64,000 nt of DNA, from positions 310,001 to 374,000 of the forward strand of contig MCGO01000032.1 of the NCBI GenBank assembly GCA_002104985.1, read 5' to 3'. Shown one piece after another: positions 24,501 to 34,969 of the stretch. Under the pieces are notes generated by a model. That model did not search any database and was not told the origin of the DNA. It was given only the letters and a program-made list of their open reading frames with translations. This DNA comes from Rhizoclosmatium globosum. Taxonomy: Eukaryota > Chytridiomycota > Chytridiomycetes > Chytridiales > Chytriomycetaceae. Position 1 is the stretch's first letter. Each line of letters opens with the position of its first letter. A program made the translations under genes and the position numbers.

Positions 24501-26440
24501 GGGCCGTTCAAGAATCAAACAGTTTGCTGCTATGTCGGTACCATCCGATGGCTCTACACTCTCGAACACTCGTCGACACCGATGAAAGCGCAAAGTCAGA
24601 GGAACATCTTCGGTAAGAATGCTCCAACTTTGGATGAAGCCGTACTAATATGGACTTGAAGTGCAATGAAAGAATTCTCACAAGAAATTGAGCGCTGGGA
24701 AACGCACATGATTCAACTTGAGGATAAGGCGAATGATTTGGAGGAATCGAATCAAAAAATGATACAAACGGTGAGGATACTTGTGCCTGCAGATATCAAT
24801 TGGCTAACCTTTGTAGATTTGTACCCTTGACAGTCAACTGAAGGCTGCAAAGAGGAACTTGGTCGCCTTGCTACCGGAAAGGACTCGAAGTCCGGCGTAT
24901 GTGTCATAACTGCCTCGTTTAATATCTGATTGTTCTCGTTTCTAGATCATCGAAAGGAGAAGGTCTCAATCTATCGCTCTAAGAGAAGTGACGTCAACAG
25001 ACGAGTCTGTCAGGTATTTGCACATTGTTTATTTTAACAGTCTATTAAGATTGGGCCTGATAGAGCTGTGGTTGCAAGCTTGGAGAACCAGGTTTTGGAC
25101 TTGAAAACAACCCTTACCGCCACTCAACTACGAGAATCCGATTCATTAACCTTCTCAAGACCAAAGAAGCCGAGCTTGCTACCGCTCGTAGAGACCTTGA
25201 AAAACTTCGGGAAGGAATTGCGGATTCACAGATCACATTGAAGACTGTCATCGCAGACTATACCACAAAACTTGAAAGTTCTGACAGAGGTGTGACTGCT
25301 GCTGAGGAAATCAACAGACGCTCTGAAGCGGAAATTGCCAGGCTTCAGGAGACTGTCAGATTATTGACTGACGACCTAAAGGAGGCAAAGCTGTGGAGTA
25401 AAGCGCAAGATTTCGAGCTGGCGAATGTCAAGGCTTTGCTTAAGGAGCAGACAAAGTCTGTGGGCACAACTGAATCGCAATCTCGTTCAACAGATACTTT
25501 CAATCTCGACCTTGACGTTGTTCTGAACAAAACAATTGATCGATCATTCCACACTGCAAACTCTTCAAACGTTTCTCCGGTTCGTGGCGATGATTCTTTC
25601 AAAGTTCAAAGTCTCTCGTCAGTGTCAAGCGATCACGAAGACCATTCCACATCACTTCTCCGCAAGAATATCCGTATTAAAGAACTCGAGGATTTGTTGG
25701 AAGCTTCGAACAAGGCTTTGGAAGCGTTGAAACGAGAACAACTTGATTCAAATGTTCTCAAAGGGTGGGAAGAAGCTCAAGTTGAAGATTTGGATCGGTT
25801 GGAAGAGGTGTTGGATTTAAGTATCCAGATGAATTCCAAGACGATGGAAGCGAATCGGTTGAGTGATTCAAGTAGCATTTCTGTGGAAATTATTGGTGCT
25901 GAAAGACAAGACCGGTCAGATAGAACTCGCACTGCTACAAAATCGCGGAATGTCAAAAAACAGCGATCTCGATCACTGGCTGTTACTGCATTTCAACAAG
26001 ATTCCAAGAAGACTGCTCAACGTTCCATAAGCGTGGATCCTGCTTCGTCAGTGAACAGGAAAGAAACTGGAACTTCATCACAACTATTTGATACCATTGT
26101 CGCTACAGCTGGACCCTACTTTGTAGTCTACAATCCAACTGTACGTGACTACGATTTACCGGGCCTGTGCGGTGTTCGACCAGAAAATCCTCTCATTGAT
26201 GTTGAGGCTGCCCAGTACATTACCGTTTTATGTCGCCTCATAGTACGCCTTCGTGCATTGATTGTAGAGAAGCAATCCATTGTGGAAGCTCTCAGTTCAG
26301 CTCCATCTAATCCTCGCAACGTCCCACCTGCTGTAGTGAATCCAGTTGAAAGCAAAGAAAAGTTTCAAGCGCGTTTGGTTCGTGTAAAAAAGAAGTTGAT
26401 GCTTTTCCTGGCGTGTACCCAGAGAGACAAGACCCTGTGA
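21565..26440 (+). CDS. Long coiled-coil protein of unknown function
   Basis: Multi-exon gene starting at ATG 21565 (MDPDTSYPPRLFEHELREA). The N-terminal 170 or so residues look globular (ICDVKCLLSELLRIQIAGW; LVIRFPVLDMI). From about 22320 to 25900 the product is almost all heptad-rich coiled coil, interrupted by a Pro/Ser-rich hinge (SPPPEAPTLARLSTP, about 22910-23000). An internal near-repeat is visible: ALALEKAAHQETINYFTSEL and ALAAEILAHQESIQRYTSKL. The last about 130 residues are globular again (TIVATAGPYFVVYNPTVRDYDLPG to the end at 26440). No motor, GTPase or membrane segment is seen. A structural, tethering or centrosome/basal-body role is possible but only a guess. Frame breaks lie near 23015, 23515 and 25000. 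Confidence 0.7.
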
Positions 26441-26624
26441 ATGTATTATTGCAAATAATAAAGTATGATTTGAATAGTAGGATGGCTGGAAAGCATGTGA
26501 GAGGGGCTATGTAAGAATTTCGGGTTTATTTGAAGGTGTGGTTCTTTGGGTAAAATCAGTTGGATGTTCGAAACAGATTGTTTAAGGCTGCTTTGAAACC
26601 CGAGGATGCGGCGCAATTGTGCAT

Positions 26625-27578
26625 TTAGTTGGCATCGGCCCACCAGACCTTCTGACGAACAGTCTTGAATTCACCGAGGGCGTGCTTGTCGACAACTCCC
26701 AGCTCGTTCAACAGAGGAGCCAAAACCTACAAAATTCGATAAATGGTGAGTTCAAGGAATCCAGCCCGAGAATACACATACGTTCAAGTATTGCTGGTAC
26801 TGCTCCTTCTTGTGAACCTTGTGCTCAACAGCCTCGAGAATACGAACAGTTGTAGCAAAGGAGTCCATGCGACGGGCAGCCTTGATAGCCTCACCGACAA
26901 GTTCGACCTGAGGACACCAATCCTGGGCAAAGATCTGGTTCAAACCACGTTCGAGCTCAAAGTCGTCCTGGCAAGATTGGAAGTGGGCAGTCCATTCGCT
27001 GACGTACGCGTCGTAGTCCTTGGATGAGGCTGGGTCCAAGCCGTGGGAGTAGGCACGGGCTGGGACCATGCGGGCGGCTGGGGCAGCAGCTGAATTGAAG
27101 GGAGAATTAGGTTGGATTTATTTGGGTTGGTGGTTGGGTGATTTGGAGTTTGGTGTTGTTGACAGGGTGTGACTCAAGGTTGGGTTGCCTCTTCCAAAGA
27201 TGAATCCCTTCTTTCTCCCGCTTTCCAAGTATGCACTTGATTGATTCTTTTCGCATCTTTCGAGTTCGGATCCACCAGTTACTCCAGGACATTAATGCCT
27301 TGGATAACTACTCAAGGCCCATTGCACAATCCTCCACCACGACCACCGATACAACCACCCACTCCAAACACCTTCAAGCTACACCTTTGTGCACTATCTA
27401 CGGCCCAGATCGGCTCGCAACCCTCAAAACCACTCATCTCCGCATCATCCTCGATTGCAAACTCCCCCTCCCACTCCCTCAAACGTCGTCGATGGCCATG
27501 GCTTCTGATTTTACCTCTCTGAACAAAGTTGATGGAGGCGACGCTTCTCTTGGCGGCAAGTTGACGGAGGGCGAACAT
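26625..27578 (-). CDS. COX6: Cytochrome c oxidase subunit VI (COX6 / Va)
   Basis: Nuclear-encoded structural subunit of respiratory complex IV (yeast COX6, animal COX5A), on the matrix side of the inner mitochondrial membrane. Exon 1 (27515-27578) is a presequence, MFALRQLAAKRSVASINFVQR. A 425-nt intron (27090-27514), long for this genome, follows; then AAAPAARMVPARAYSH. The mature part contains YDAYVSEWTAHFQSC, FELERGLNQIFAQDW and RMDSFATTVRILEAVEHK. A 55-nt intron (26727-26781) precedes the last exon, which ends KTVRQKVWWADAN. All splice phases agree and there is no frame break. Length is about 145 residues, normal for the family. Confidence 0.93.
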
Positions 27579-27937
27579 TGGCGGTTTTGGTGTTGAAAAG
27601 GCAAAAAGCGAAAATCGAAACTGGCCTTGTCACATGTCATTATGAGCAGGGTTTATTGCTTTATTTAAGTAGTGATATTCCTATTCGTTCCCGTGACATC
27701 CAGGACGGATATCCAAGGGGTGGATCTGCGCTTGAATTATTAGATTCCTGAGGAACGATTTATGTGCCTGAATGGAATATCGCTCTGTTTGAATCATTTA
27801 GTTTGATGGAATCGAAAAGCTTTTCTTACCATCATCGTCGTTGGTGAGATAAAACAATTCGTACGCCATATTTGCCCATATTCCTTTTACCAAAGTATCA
27901 TTCAACCTTCCAACATAACATTTGCATGTATCGTTCA
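27579..27937. other. Intergenic region between COX6 and the Pecanex-like gene
   Basis: This holds the COX6 upstream side and the 3' flank of the Pecanex-like gene. No supported gene is seen. Confidence 0.45.
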
Positions 27938-30900
27938 TCAAAAGAACTCTTGCTGTGACACGTGCTTCTTCCGTCGTTTCTGTGTCGTGGTTTCAGCCCC
28001 TTCTTTGGTTGTCAAGTCTTCATCTTTCTTTGCAACTCCGAAAATGAAAATGTTGGGTATATTCCGTTCAACGGCTTCGGACCATGAAAGTTCTTCGACA
28101 AAAGTTGGATGTTTTTGATGAACCTCAGAGTGATGCACAGTCAAGTGCCAGTTGTCGTAATGGTCATCGAGAGTACTCTGTTACGCAAATTAGTTACAAT
28201 GACGGCATAAAAAACTTACCAGTAAATCATCAAAAGTTTCTGAAGAACTTCCATCAATCTGTTCCTGCCACGTAATTTTTACTGCAAACCGCCATGCTTT
28301 CACAACAACCTGCCGTAACGCATACTGCGAGTTCTCTTGAAACCAATGCCGCAAGTCTATGCTTACTGAATCTGCAATCTCTCCCGTATATAGTCGATTG
28401 ATAAAGTTGACGGAGAGCGGTGGTGAAGATCCATTTGAATTTAGCCCCAAAAAATGCCGAATCCAAGCTCAGCAGCTAATATAGTCATTTCTTCTGCGTC
28501 GCGAGAATCTCTTGGGTTATCGATTGTTCGCAAGTATTGGTGCCAGCTATGCGGATACTTTTGTGAAATGAGTGAAAGAGGGATTCAGATATCGGGGCGT
28601 TTGATAACCTTGACGAAACGTAAATTAATTTTTAAATTACAAATGATGGAGTTAATACCTTGCGCAACGAAGGTCGCCTCTGGTTGTACCAATGATACTG
28701 TCTATATTTCTCCAAATCATATACACAAGACACTTAAAGAAGAGGGGTTGGATAAGAGCGAGTGTATCTGGATGATCTAATACTCCGGTGAGGACAGATG
28801 ATGAGTCAGAATAGGCTCGAATGTTGGTTGAGAGCATGGCTAAAAAAATCTGTCAAACATTGAGATTGCGATGTGCCCGTACCTCCAACAAGCAGCCATA
28901 TACCCATCGACCTTGTTCAAACTCTTCGCTGACTTCTTCCAGAATCACACGTTCTGCTTCGTGGCAACTTGTTCCCCGCATTTCTAAACCTGACACAATC
29001 ACTTCATAGCCTTCGTACCAACTTTCAACGACACGGACAAACATTATTTTGAATCCAAGCGTACGATAAGTATAGGAGATATATCTCTTGGAACAAGTTG
29101 AAATGGTTGATAAACCCCACTTTTGCCCAAGTTTCGAGTAACGACGGAAGGAGTTGTTTGTACAACTGCGAAACTGGATGAGGTGAAAATTCTTCATCTT
29201 TCCATGACCACCAGCTTCTCTCAGGTCGTAAGAATCCGATCCAGTAGATGGGAAGCCCAAGAAGTGGCATCAATGGTGCATTGATGCAGATGAGAGGACC
29301 AAACCAAATGGAGAAATTAACAGCGACAGGATTAAATGAAGTACCCATTCCTCTGTTCGCAGTTTCTTATCCGTCTAGATTCGATGTTGAATATTGAATT
29401 CACGTCAACAAAGGGCTCACCAAAAACGTGTATATCCCGACAACCACAACAACAGACCCACTCAAGAAGCGGCCAACACAAGTCTCAAGTATCCAACTAA
29501 AAGGATCCCCAGGGCCCAATTCCCAGGCCCGACCATCCAACAACAGTTCCACTTCTGACTGCCAACCCCCACACCGTCAAATCCCAGGCAGACTGAATAG
29601 GATGGACCCAAATCATTCGAAATATCCGCGATAGCAAAGTAGCATATAAAAAGAGACCTGTGCCCGTCCCTCCACTCCAAGTTGTGAATGATGACCCATC
29701 CAGAATTGGGGAAACGTTCACAACGAGAGTCATTGTCCGAGCGATGGTATATATCAACGAGATTATTGGAATATTGTAGTGTAGAATAGTTAAGATGTAT
29801 CCATATGCCTTCGATAAGTGTTTAATGACTCGTTTTGGAATGAAACGGGTTGCAAGCAGAACAAGAGGGTTTGGAATCATTGGAACCAGTGTCGCGTTAC
29901 AGAGAACTTGCAGACCAAGAAAAATGAAACAGTGACAAGAAGAGCTGTTTGAGATGAGTCGGCGATTGATGACAGGTTCGGGGAGGAAGTTAAAGTTGAT
30001 AGAGTGATTCCTTGTGTAAGCCAATATGAAATTCCGATTGATACCGCTGAACGAATGAGCAATAATAGTGAATCATAGATCCAAGGTTTTGAGTCGAGAG
30101 TCAAAAGTGTTGCAGTGATTCGAGAGCTAGTTATGCATCCAAACACAGATCCTACGCATATCCAGGAGAACGGACTGAGCTGGTGTACAGAACAGAGCCA
30201 AATAAAGAGCGACTGGGCCTGCCAGAATGCTGAAAGGCAGAAAGAGGAGGAGTCGTGAAAAACTCGTTGTGCAGTTCCTCCAAGAAGCATAACATGAACT
30301 ATTTCGAAGAACCAAGCGATGAATATTCTGAATGAAGGCAATATATTCGATGCGACTGATATCGGTACGATGCAAAGAACGATAAGAATGACAGTGTTTG
30401 TGGTTGAGGAAGTTGAAATTGCCAACGATGAAAGTAAGATGAGACAATAAGCCGGTCGTGTATATCCGTCGATTCCGTATGCATCTTCCGAAAAGTATGT
30501 GTTTGGATCGATTGGAGATCCGCTTGTAAGTGACCATATGCATGAACAGATTGAAAGGTGAGAAAAGACCAACAACGTCATTGATTGCCCGAATCTTCAA
30601 AGATGGTATGAGAAAAAGTGAAAGCAGTAATAAAGCACGTAACTGTAAATAAACAGCAGATAATCCCACTATAAGCCCCGAAATCCCAGCTTTCACAGCA
30701 ACGCCAATCCAGCTTTCCTTCTCGTCGAAATTCGGAAGCACCCATAGCCAAAACGGCCTCCAAGATCTGTTCCCTCCTGAAAACTTGATGTGTCGTATCC
30801 CATCTTCGTTTGATTCTTCCACTGAGTCGTCTTCGTCATAATCTGGAGCGTCATAGTATTTACTGTATGAGCTTGATGGATTTACTCGAAGTGATGACTT

Positions 30901-31328
30901 TTCGCGTAAGGAATAATGGAATTCTAGAAGCAGAGAAAGAGAGCTTGAAGTCCTAGACTCAGTCGCGTCAGTTATCACGTTTACTTTCGAATTTGAAAAT
31001 CAGTGCGAGCAGAATCACCTCCGGCTAAGGCTCCTATTCCAGCATAAGTCATTCCTGAATTATTTAGCGTGGATATAGCTCCGCTGATGATTGCTGGAAC
31101 GATGAATATGATTAAAGCCGTGATGGTTCCGAATACAAGTCCAATGACATCAGAATCTCGAGTATTCGCAAAGACCAAATACTGCAAAACACCACCAGTG
31201 AAAGAACCAAATAAGCGAAGAATGGCGAGCGGGACCTTATAGCTGTTGATCACTGGCGCTCCCATCCTTGCTGTCAAAGAGAAATTGTCAAGAACAAACG
31301 ACCAATAAATATCTCTCTCTATATTCAT
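27938..31328 (-). CDS. Pecanex-like multipass membrane protein
   Basis: Starts at ATG 31328 (MNIERDIYWSFVLDN) and ends QQEFF at 27938. The N-terminal half is polytopic (LIIFIVPAIISGAIS; AGISGLIVGLSAVYL; AISTSSTTNTVILIVLCIV and more). It includes an acidic loop (DAPDYDEDDSVEESNEDG). The C-terminal domain carries hallmarks I know from Pecanex: YTYRTLGFKIMFVRVVESWY, EGYEVIVSGLEMRGTSCHEAE, then FVEELSWSEAVERNIPN near the end. Pecanex proteins sit in the ER or Golgi membranes of animals and fungi; in flies pecanex affects Notch signalling, and the fungal role is unclear. Frames change repeatedly (near 30590, 30290, 29870, 29500 and 28640), partly introns and partly probable one-base breaks. Confidence 0.78.
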
Positions 31329-31782
31329 TTTGATTTATTTGAATAATGACCCGACGAGGGTATAAATGCGAAACAATGGATCTTCCTTTTTCTTTTACCT
31401 TACAGCTTTTGCCCTCACCGACTGTGCTCTGTAGTTCGTATTGGACGCTGACGGAGTGCATCGAGGGTGACTGACAAGAACGATTGATCTTTGCATAATC
31501 CCCGATCGTTGCCCTAATCAGCGAAAGGTTTCATGGCACTGACACATACTCTCTTTCATTCCCCACCAAATAGCTCTCCCACTCTTACCTCTTCAAATAG
31601 TCATTTCATCAGATGTGCTTGCACTCTTGATCAAATGGAACCTTTTGTTTCTCGCAACCTTGCTTTACAATCCAGATGGTGTTGATTGAAGATCATCCTT
31701 CACCCTTCTCAGATTACCATCGTCCTTTATTTTCCTAACTTCCCAATCTACCCTCCTTCGTTATGATAAATAAACGCCTGTA
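31329..31782. other. Intergenic region, no gene seen
   Basis: This is the upstream side of the Pecanex-like gene and the 3' side of the acetyltransferase. It is C/T-rich on the plus strand and carries no supported open frame. Confidence 0.5.
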
Positions 31783-32339
31783 TCAAAGAATCAACTCCCA
31801 GAACCCAACGTCAATCCACTTTCCAAACTTAAACCCACTCTCCCTCAAGTGACAGCACTTTGTAAACCCAAGTTTCTCGTGCAACTTCGCACTTGCTTCG
31901 TTAGGAAGCGACACAACACCCAACACAGTGTGGAACTTCCGCACACGCAGCTCCTCAATCAAGTGCTTGTACAAAAGGGTTCCAAGGCCTTTTCCCTTCA
32001 CGGAATCGTCATTGATAAGGTACAGCGATGACTCGGTGCAGAAGCGGTATGCGTTTCGGGTACGGAACTGGGAGGAGTAACAATATCCGAGGATCTTTTT
32101 CGTTTCTGGGTCTTCGTAGACAAAGTACGGGTATCCGTCTGCGAGAATCTTTGTGATTCGGGATCTTATCTCTTCGACGGAGACGGGCTCTTCTTCGAAT
32201 GTGATGATTGTGTCTGGATGTTGCGATGGTTAGAGGTTCGGATGACTGTAGGGTTTCTCGGGAGTGAAGTACCAGTAATGTAGGGCTGGTAGATATCCCG
32301 GATAGCTTCAGCATCGTTTTCTGTAGCGGGGCGGATCAT
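31783..32339 (-). CDS. GNAT acetyltransferase, phosphinothricin-acetyltransferase-like
   Basis: Two exons split by a 59-nt intron (32214-32272). The protein starts MIRPATENDAEAIRDIYQPY and contains TFEEEPVSVEEIRSRI, YFVYEDPETKKILGYCY and the acetyl-CoA loop VKGKGLGTLLYKHLI. It ends LHEKLGFTKCCHLRESGFKFGKW IDVGFWELIL. This layout is that of the PAT/Bar/MddA branch, which acetylates small amino groups such as phosphinothricin or methionine sulfoximine. The family is common in bacteria and also found in fungi. No frame break. The natural substrate cannot be read from sequence. Confidence 0.88.
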
Positions 32340-32677
32340 TTCGGATGTACTTTCGTTGATGATGAGAAATGGACGAATCTCCTTATAGATCCAAGATAGG
32401 ATATTACAGTTTATCTCATTAAATGTATGGAAAGTACTCCGCTATCTACGCGCCACAGGCTCAGACTGCTCATTATGTTAACGAGGAAGCGTTCTGTCCA
32501 ACTTTGAGTGAAGACAAAGATTCAAGTATTTTATTATTGAGTAAAGATGAAAAATAAATACAAAGGAATCTAGTTTTCGTTCATGTTACCCACTCTTCCA
32601 ACTCGATTTGCAAAGGAAGGAAATCTGACAGGGAATCTGCAAATCCGTCACCTACACCATCCTCCAAGGTCCTCTAC
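32340..32677. other. Intergenic region between two divergent genes
   Basis: A 338-bp divergent promoter region for the acetyltransferase (minus) and the peroxidase-like gene (plus). No gene is seen. A bZIP- or Yap-type site was not evident by eye. Confidence 0.4.
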
Positions 32678-33169
32678 ATGGCATCCTTCTACAACCTTAA
32701 AATCCGTAGCATAGACGGAAACATGATAGACTTCTCCGAGTTCCAAGGAAAAGTAGTCCTAATCACAAACTCCTCCGGTCGCGGCTGCAACAGCCAATAC
32801 GGCGACCTAGAATCCCTCTACCGAAAACACGGACCCAACGGCCTTGTTATTCTCGCGTGTCCGTGCAACCAGTTTGGAGGACAAGAGCCAGGAACCGACA
32901 GCGAAGTAAGCGACTTTGTGCACACGAAATTCAAAGTCTCGTTCCCAATGACGACGAAAGTGAATGTTGTTGGATCGCGGATGCATCCTGTGTTTACGCA
33001 TTTGGTGCAGAGGACCGGTGGGGAGCCTGTGGAATGGAACTTTGTCAAGTTTCTTGTCAGCAGGGATGGATTGAGGGTGGAACGGTTTGGGCCTAAGATT
33101 CATCCTAAGGAGATGGAGGGGGCATTCAGAGGTTTTTGTTTGGGGAATAAACGAGGTATGCTTCAGTGA
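32678..33169 (+). CDS. Glutathione peroxidase-like protein with altered active-site segment
   Basis: Single-exon thioredoxin-fold peroxidase of 163 residues, normal length. It shows FYNLKIRSIDGNMIDFSEF, GKVVLITNSSGRGCNSQY, VILACPCNQFGGQEPG (Gln and the second Cys region), and EWNFVKFLVSRDG with the catalytic Trp and Asn. In typical family members the first active-site segment reads NVAS-x-CG-x-T; here it is NSSGRGCNS, so the Cys sits one or two positions later and the surrounding residues differ. It may be a functional shift, a loss of peroxidase activity, or a local sequence error. The C-terminus (FCLGNKRGMLQ) is also atypical. It converges on the GNAT gene at 33172, with 2 bp between the stops. 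Confidence 0.85.
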   Translation: MASFYNLKIRSIDGNMIDFSEFQGKVVLITNSSGRGCNSQYGDLESLYRKHGPNGLVILACPCNQFGGQEPGTDSEVSDFVHTKFKVSFPMTTKVNVVGSRMHPVFTHLVQRTGGEPVEWNFVKFLVSRDGLRVERFGPKIHPKEMEGAFRGFCLGNKRGMLQ

Positions 33170-33171
33170 GT

Positions 33172-33740
33172 TTATTGAAGTGGTTTTCTGAAGAATGCTG
33201 CACCCAGAGCACTGTATTCTACTGGAACCCGTTCTCGAAACTCGACATAACCCAGTTTCGGATAGAGGCCATATTGTTCACGTCGCTGGCAGCTGTATCC
33301 AGCGCCATGATTTCAATCCCATACTTTGAAGCTGCAAACTTCTCCAACTGCAAAATAGACTCCTTCCCATAACCTTTCCGTTGATAAGCATGACGAATAA
33401 AGAGCGATTTTATCATTGCTGTCTTTGTTTCAGGGTTTGCAAGGCACTTGTCAATGTTCAACTGATAGTCATCGTCACGGAGGACAAGGGATATCATTCC
33501 CACTGCATGACATATGTTATCATTTGGCCCTTTTTTGTCTTGCTGAAGCTTACCAACGACTGTCTTGTTTTCCGACTCCTGTTGGCTCACTTCACAGGCA
33601 AGATTGATCCTATCACCTTGTTGTGCTTGCCGGATCCATTCCGGAACTTTCTCAGCATCCCAACCGCATTCGTGTCGTAGTTGCGTCATTGTTTCGAGTG
33701 CCTCATTGGCATCCGTGAAAGGGCGGAGTGTCAGTGACAT
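33172..33740 (-). CDS. GNAT family N-acetyltransferase, tandem copy A
   Basis: Starts MSLTLRPFTDANEALE and has the family's N-terminal part (RHECGWDAEKVPEWI). It then has MISLVLRDDDYQLNI and the acetyl-CoA binding loop AYQRKGYGKESI. The frame is lost after VNNMA near 33288. One extra C (GCC to GCCC) restores LYPKLGYVEFRER and a stop at 33172, matching the ending of copy B. It probably acetylates a small molecule; the substrate is unknown. Confidence 0.78.
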
Positions 33741-33814
33741 TTGGAAGTGAATTTGCAATGACGTTTGACAACTGATATAAAGTCAAATATAAATCAAATC
33801 GTCTTAAATAGAGT

Positions 33815-34386
33815 TTATTCTGTAGGAGGGATGAGCTTCTTGCTCATATACGCAGCCCCCAGTTTACTCCAGGGCAATGGTGGCGACCTCTCCCGAAACT
33901 CAGCATATCCCAACTTTATATAAAAGGCCATATTCTTTTTACTGCTCGCTGACGTCTCAAGTGTCATGGTTTCAATTCCGTATTGTTTGACAGCGAAATC
34001 CTCCAACAAACGTATCGATTCTTTGCCATAACCTCTCCCTTGATATTCAGGCTTGATAAATAGAGATTTAATCATGGCTGTCTTTGTTGATACATCAGCC
34101 ATTTGTACATCGTCGTCGTCCTGAAGTACCAACGCGATCATTCCTTGATACAGTCACAGCTTAGCAAAGAACATGAGCAGAGCTAAATCTAACCTACAAC
34201 TTGTGACTCCATTTGGTTTGGATCTTGAAGCTCGCATAGAAGGTTCACTCGGATGTGTTTTGAAGCTTGCTCAAACCAATGGTCTACCAAATCGTCGTCC
34301 CAACCACACTGTAGCCTCAGTTCTTTGTAAAGCTGAATTTCAGCTGGGTTTGGGTCGTTGAGAGCACGGAGACTAAAGGTGGACAT
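33815..34386 (-). CDS. GNAT family N-acetyltransferase, tandem copy B
   Basis: Two exons: MSTFSLRALNDPNPAEI to QVVG, then a short intron (about 34142-34190), then MIALVLQDDDDVQMA. The acetyl-CoA loop is EYQGRGYGKESI, followed by NMAFYIKLGYAEFRERSPP, ending IPPTE. It is clearly paralogous to copy A along its length, including the RxxCGWD motif, so the pair arose by tandem duplication. The frame is intact. Confidence 0.85.
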
Positions 34387-34601
34387 GCTGCCAGAGTTCA
34401 GGAAGATTATGTCACAAATTCACAATGCTATCAAATCAGTGATTTCACAGTGTGGCTAAGATACTGTCCTGCATTGTCAATAGTTCCGCTGGTTCAAAAG
34501 TAAGATAATAATATAGAGAATTGATAATATAAACCAAAATAGAAACAATCTCGCAAACTTGAAAAACCTCCTCATCAGTACAACACAAGTGGCCTAAAAT
34601 C

Positions 34602-34781
34602 ATGAAACTGCCAGTTCTAAGTTTCTTGCTGTTTATTGTCGCGTCAGGACAAGCTCTTCCTTTTGCTGCTAAAGATGCAAAGCGGGCAGATATCGCAGTA
34701 AGCTGTAAAGCGCCAGGAGACTGTGCTCCTGAACCACAAGGATACGTTGCGCTTGCGTATATCAATCACTGGATGAACTGA
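34602..34781 (+). CDS. Small secreted peptide precursor, 59 residues
   Basis: Short ORF starting ATG at 34602. It begins with a clear signal peptide (MKLPVLSFLLFIVASGQA), then a mature part of about 40 residues containing KDAKRADIAVSCKAPGDC, with only two cysteines (C-x5-C). KR in this stretch could be a Kex2-type processing site, leaving a short C-terminal peptide. No known family. Small secreted peptides of fungi include effectors, pheromones and defence peptides; nothing here decides among them. It lies alone between a GNAT gene and CNOT3. Confidence 0.5.
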   Translation: MKLPVLSFLLFIVASGQALPFAAKDAKRADIAVSCKAPGDCAPEPQGYVALAYINHWMN

Positions 34782-34969
34782 CTACCGAAGGCGTTCTGGA
34801 CGACTGAAGGAAAAGAATATATGCGATACAGCCGATTTAATAAATGCGAATTATCATATTAATTAACTGAGTCGTAAATATGAGGAAAATGATGCCTGTT
34901 CTTCTTCAGAGACAGACTTACTTTGTTTGGATCTGTTCTGCAAAAAAGCACACAAACCAGCACCACCTT

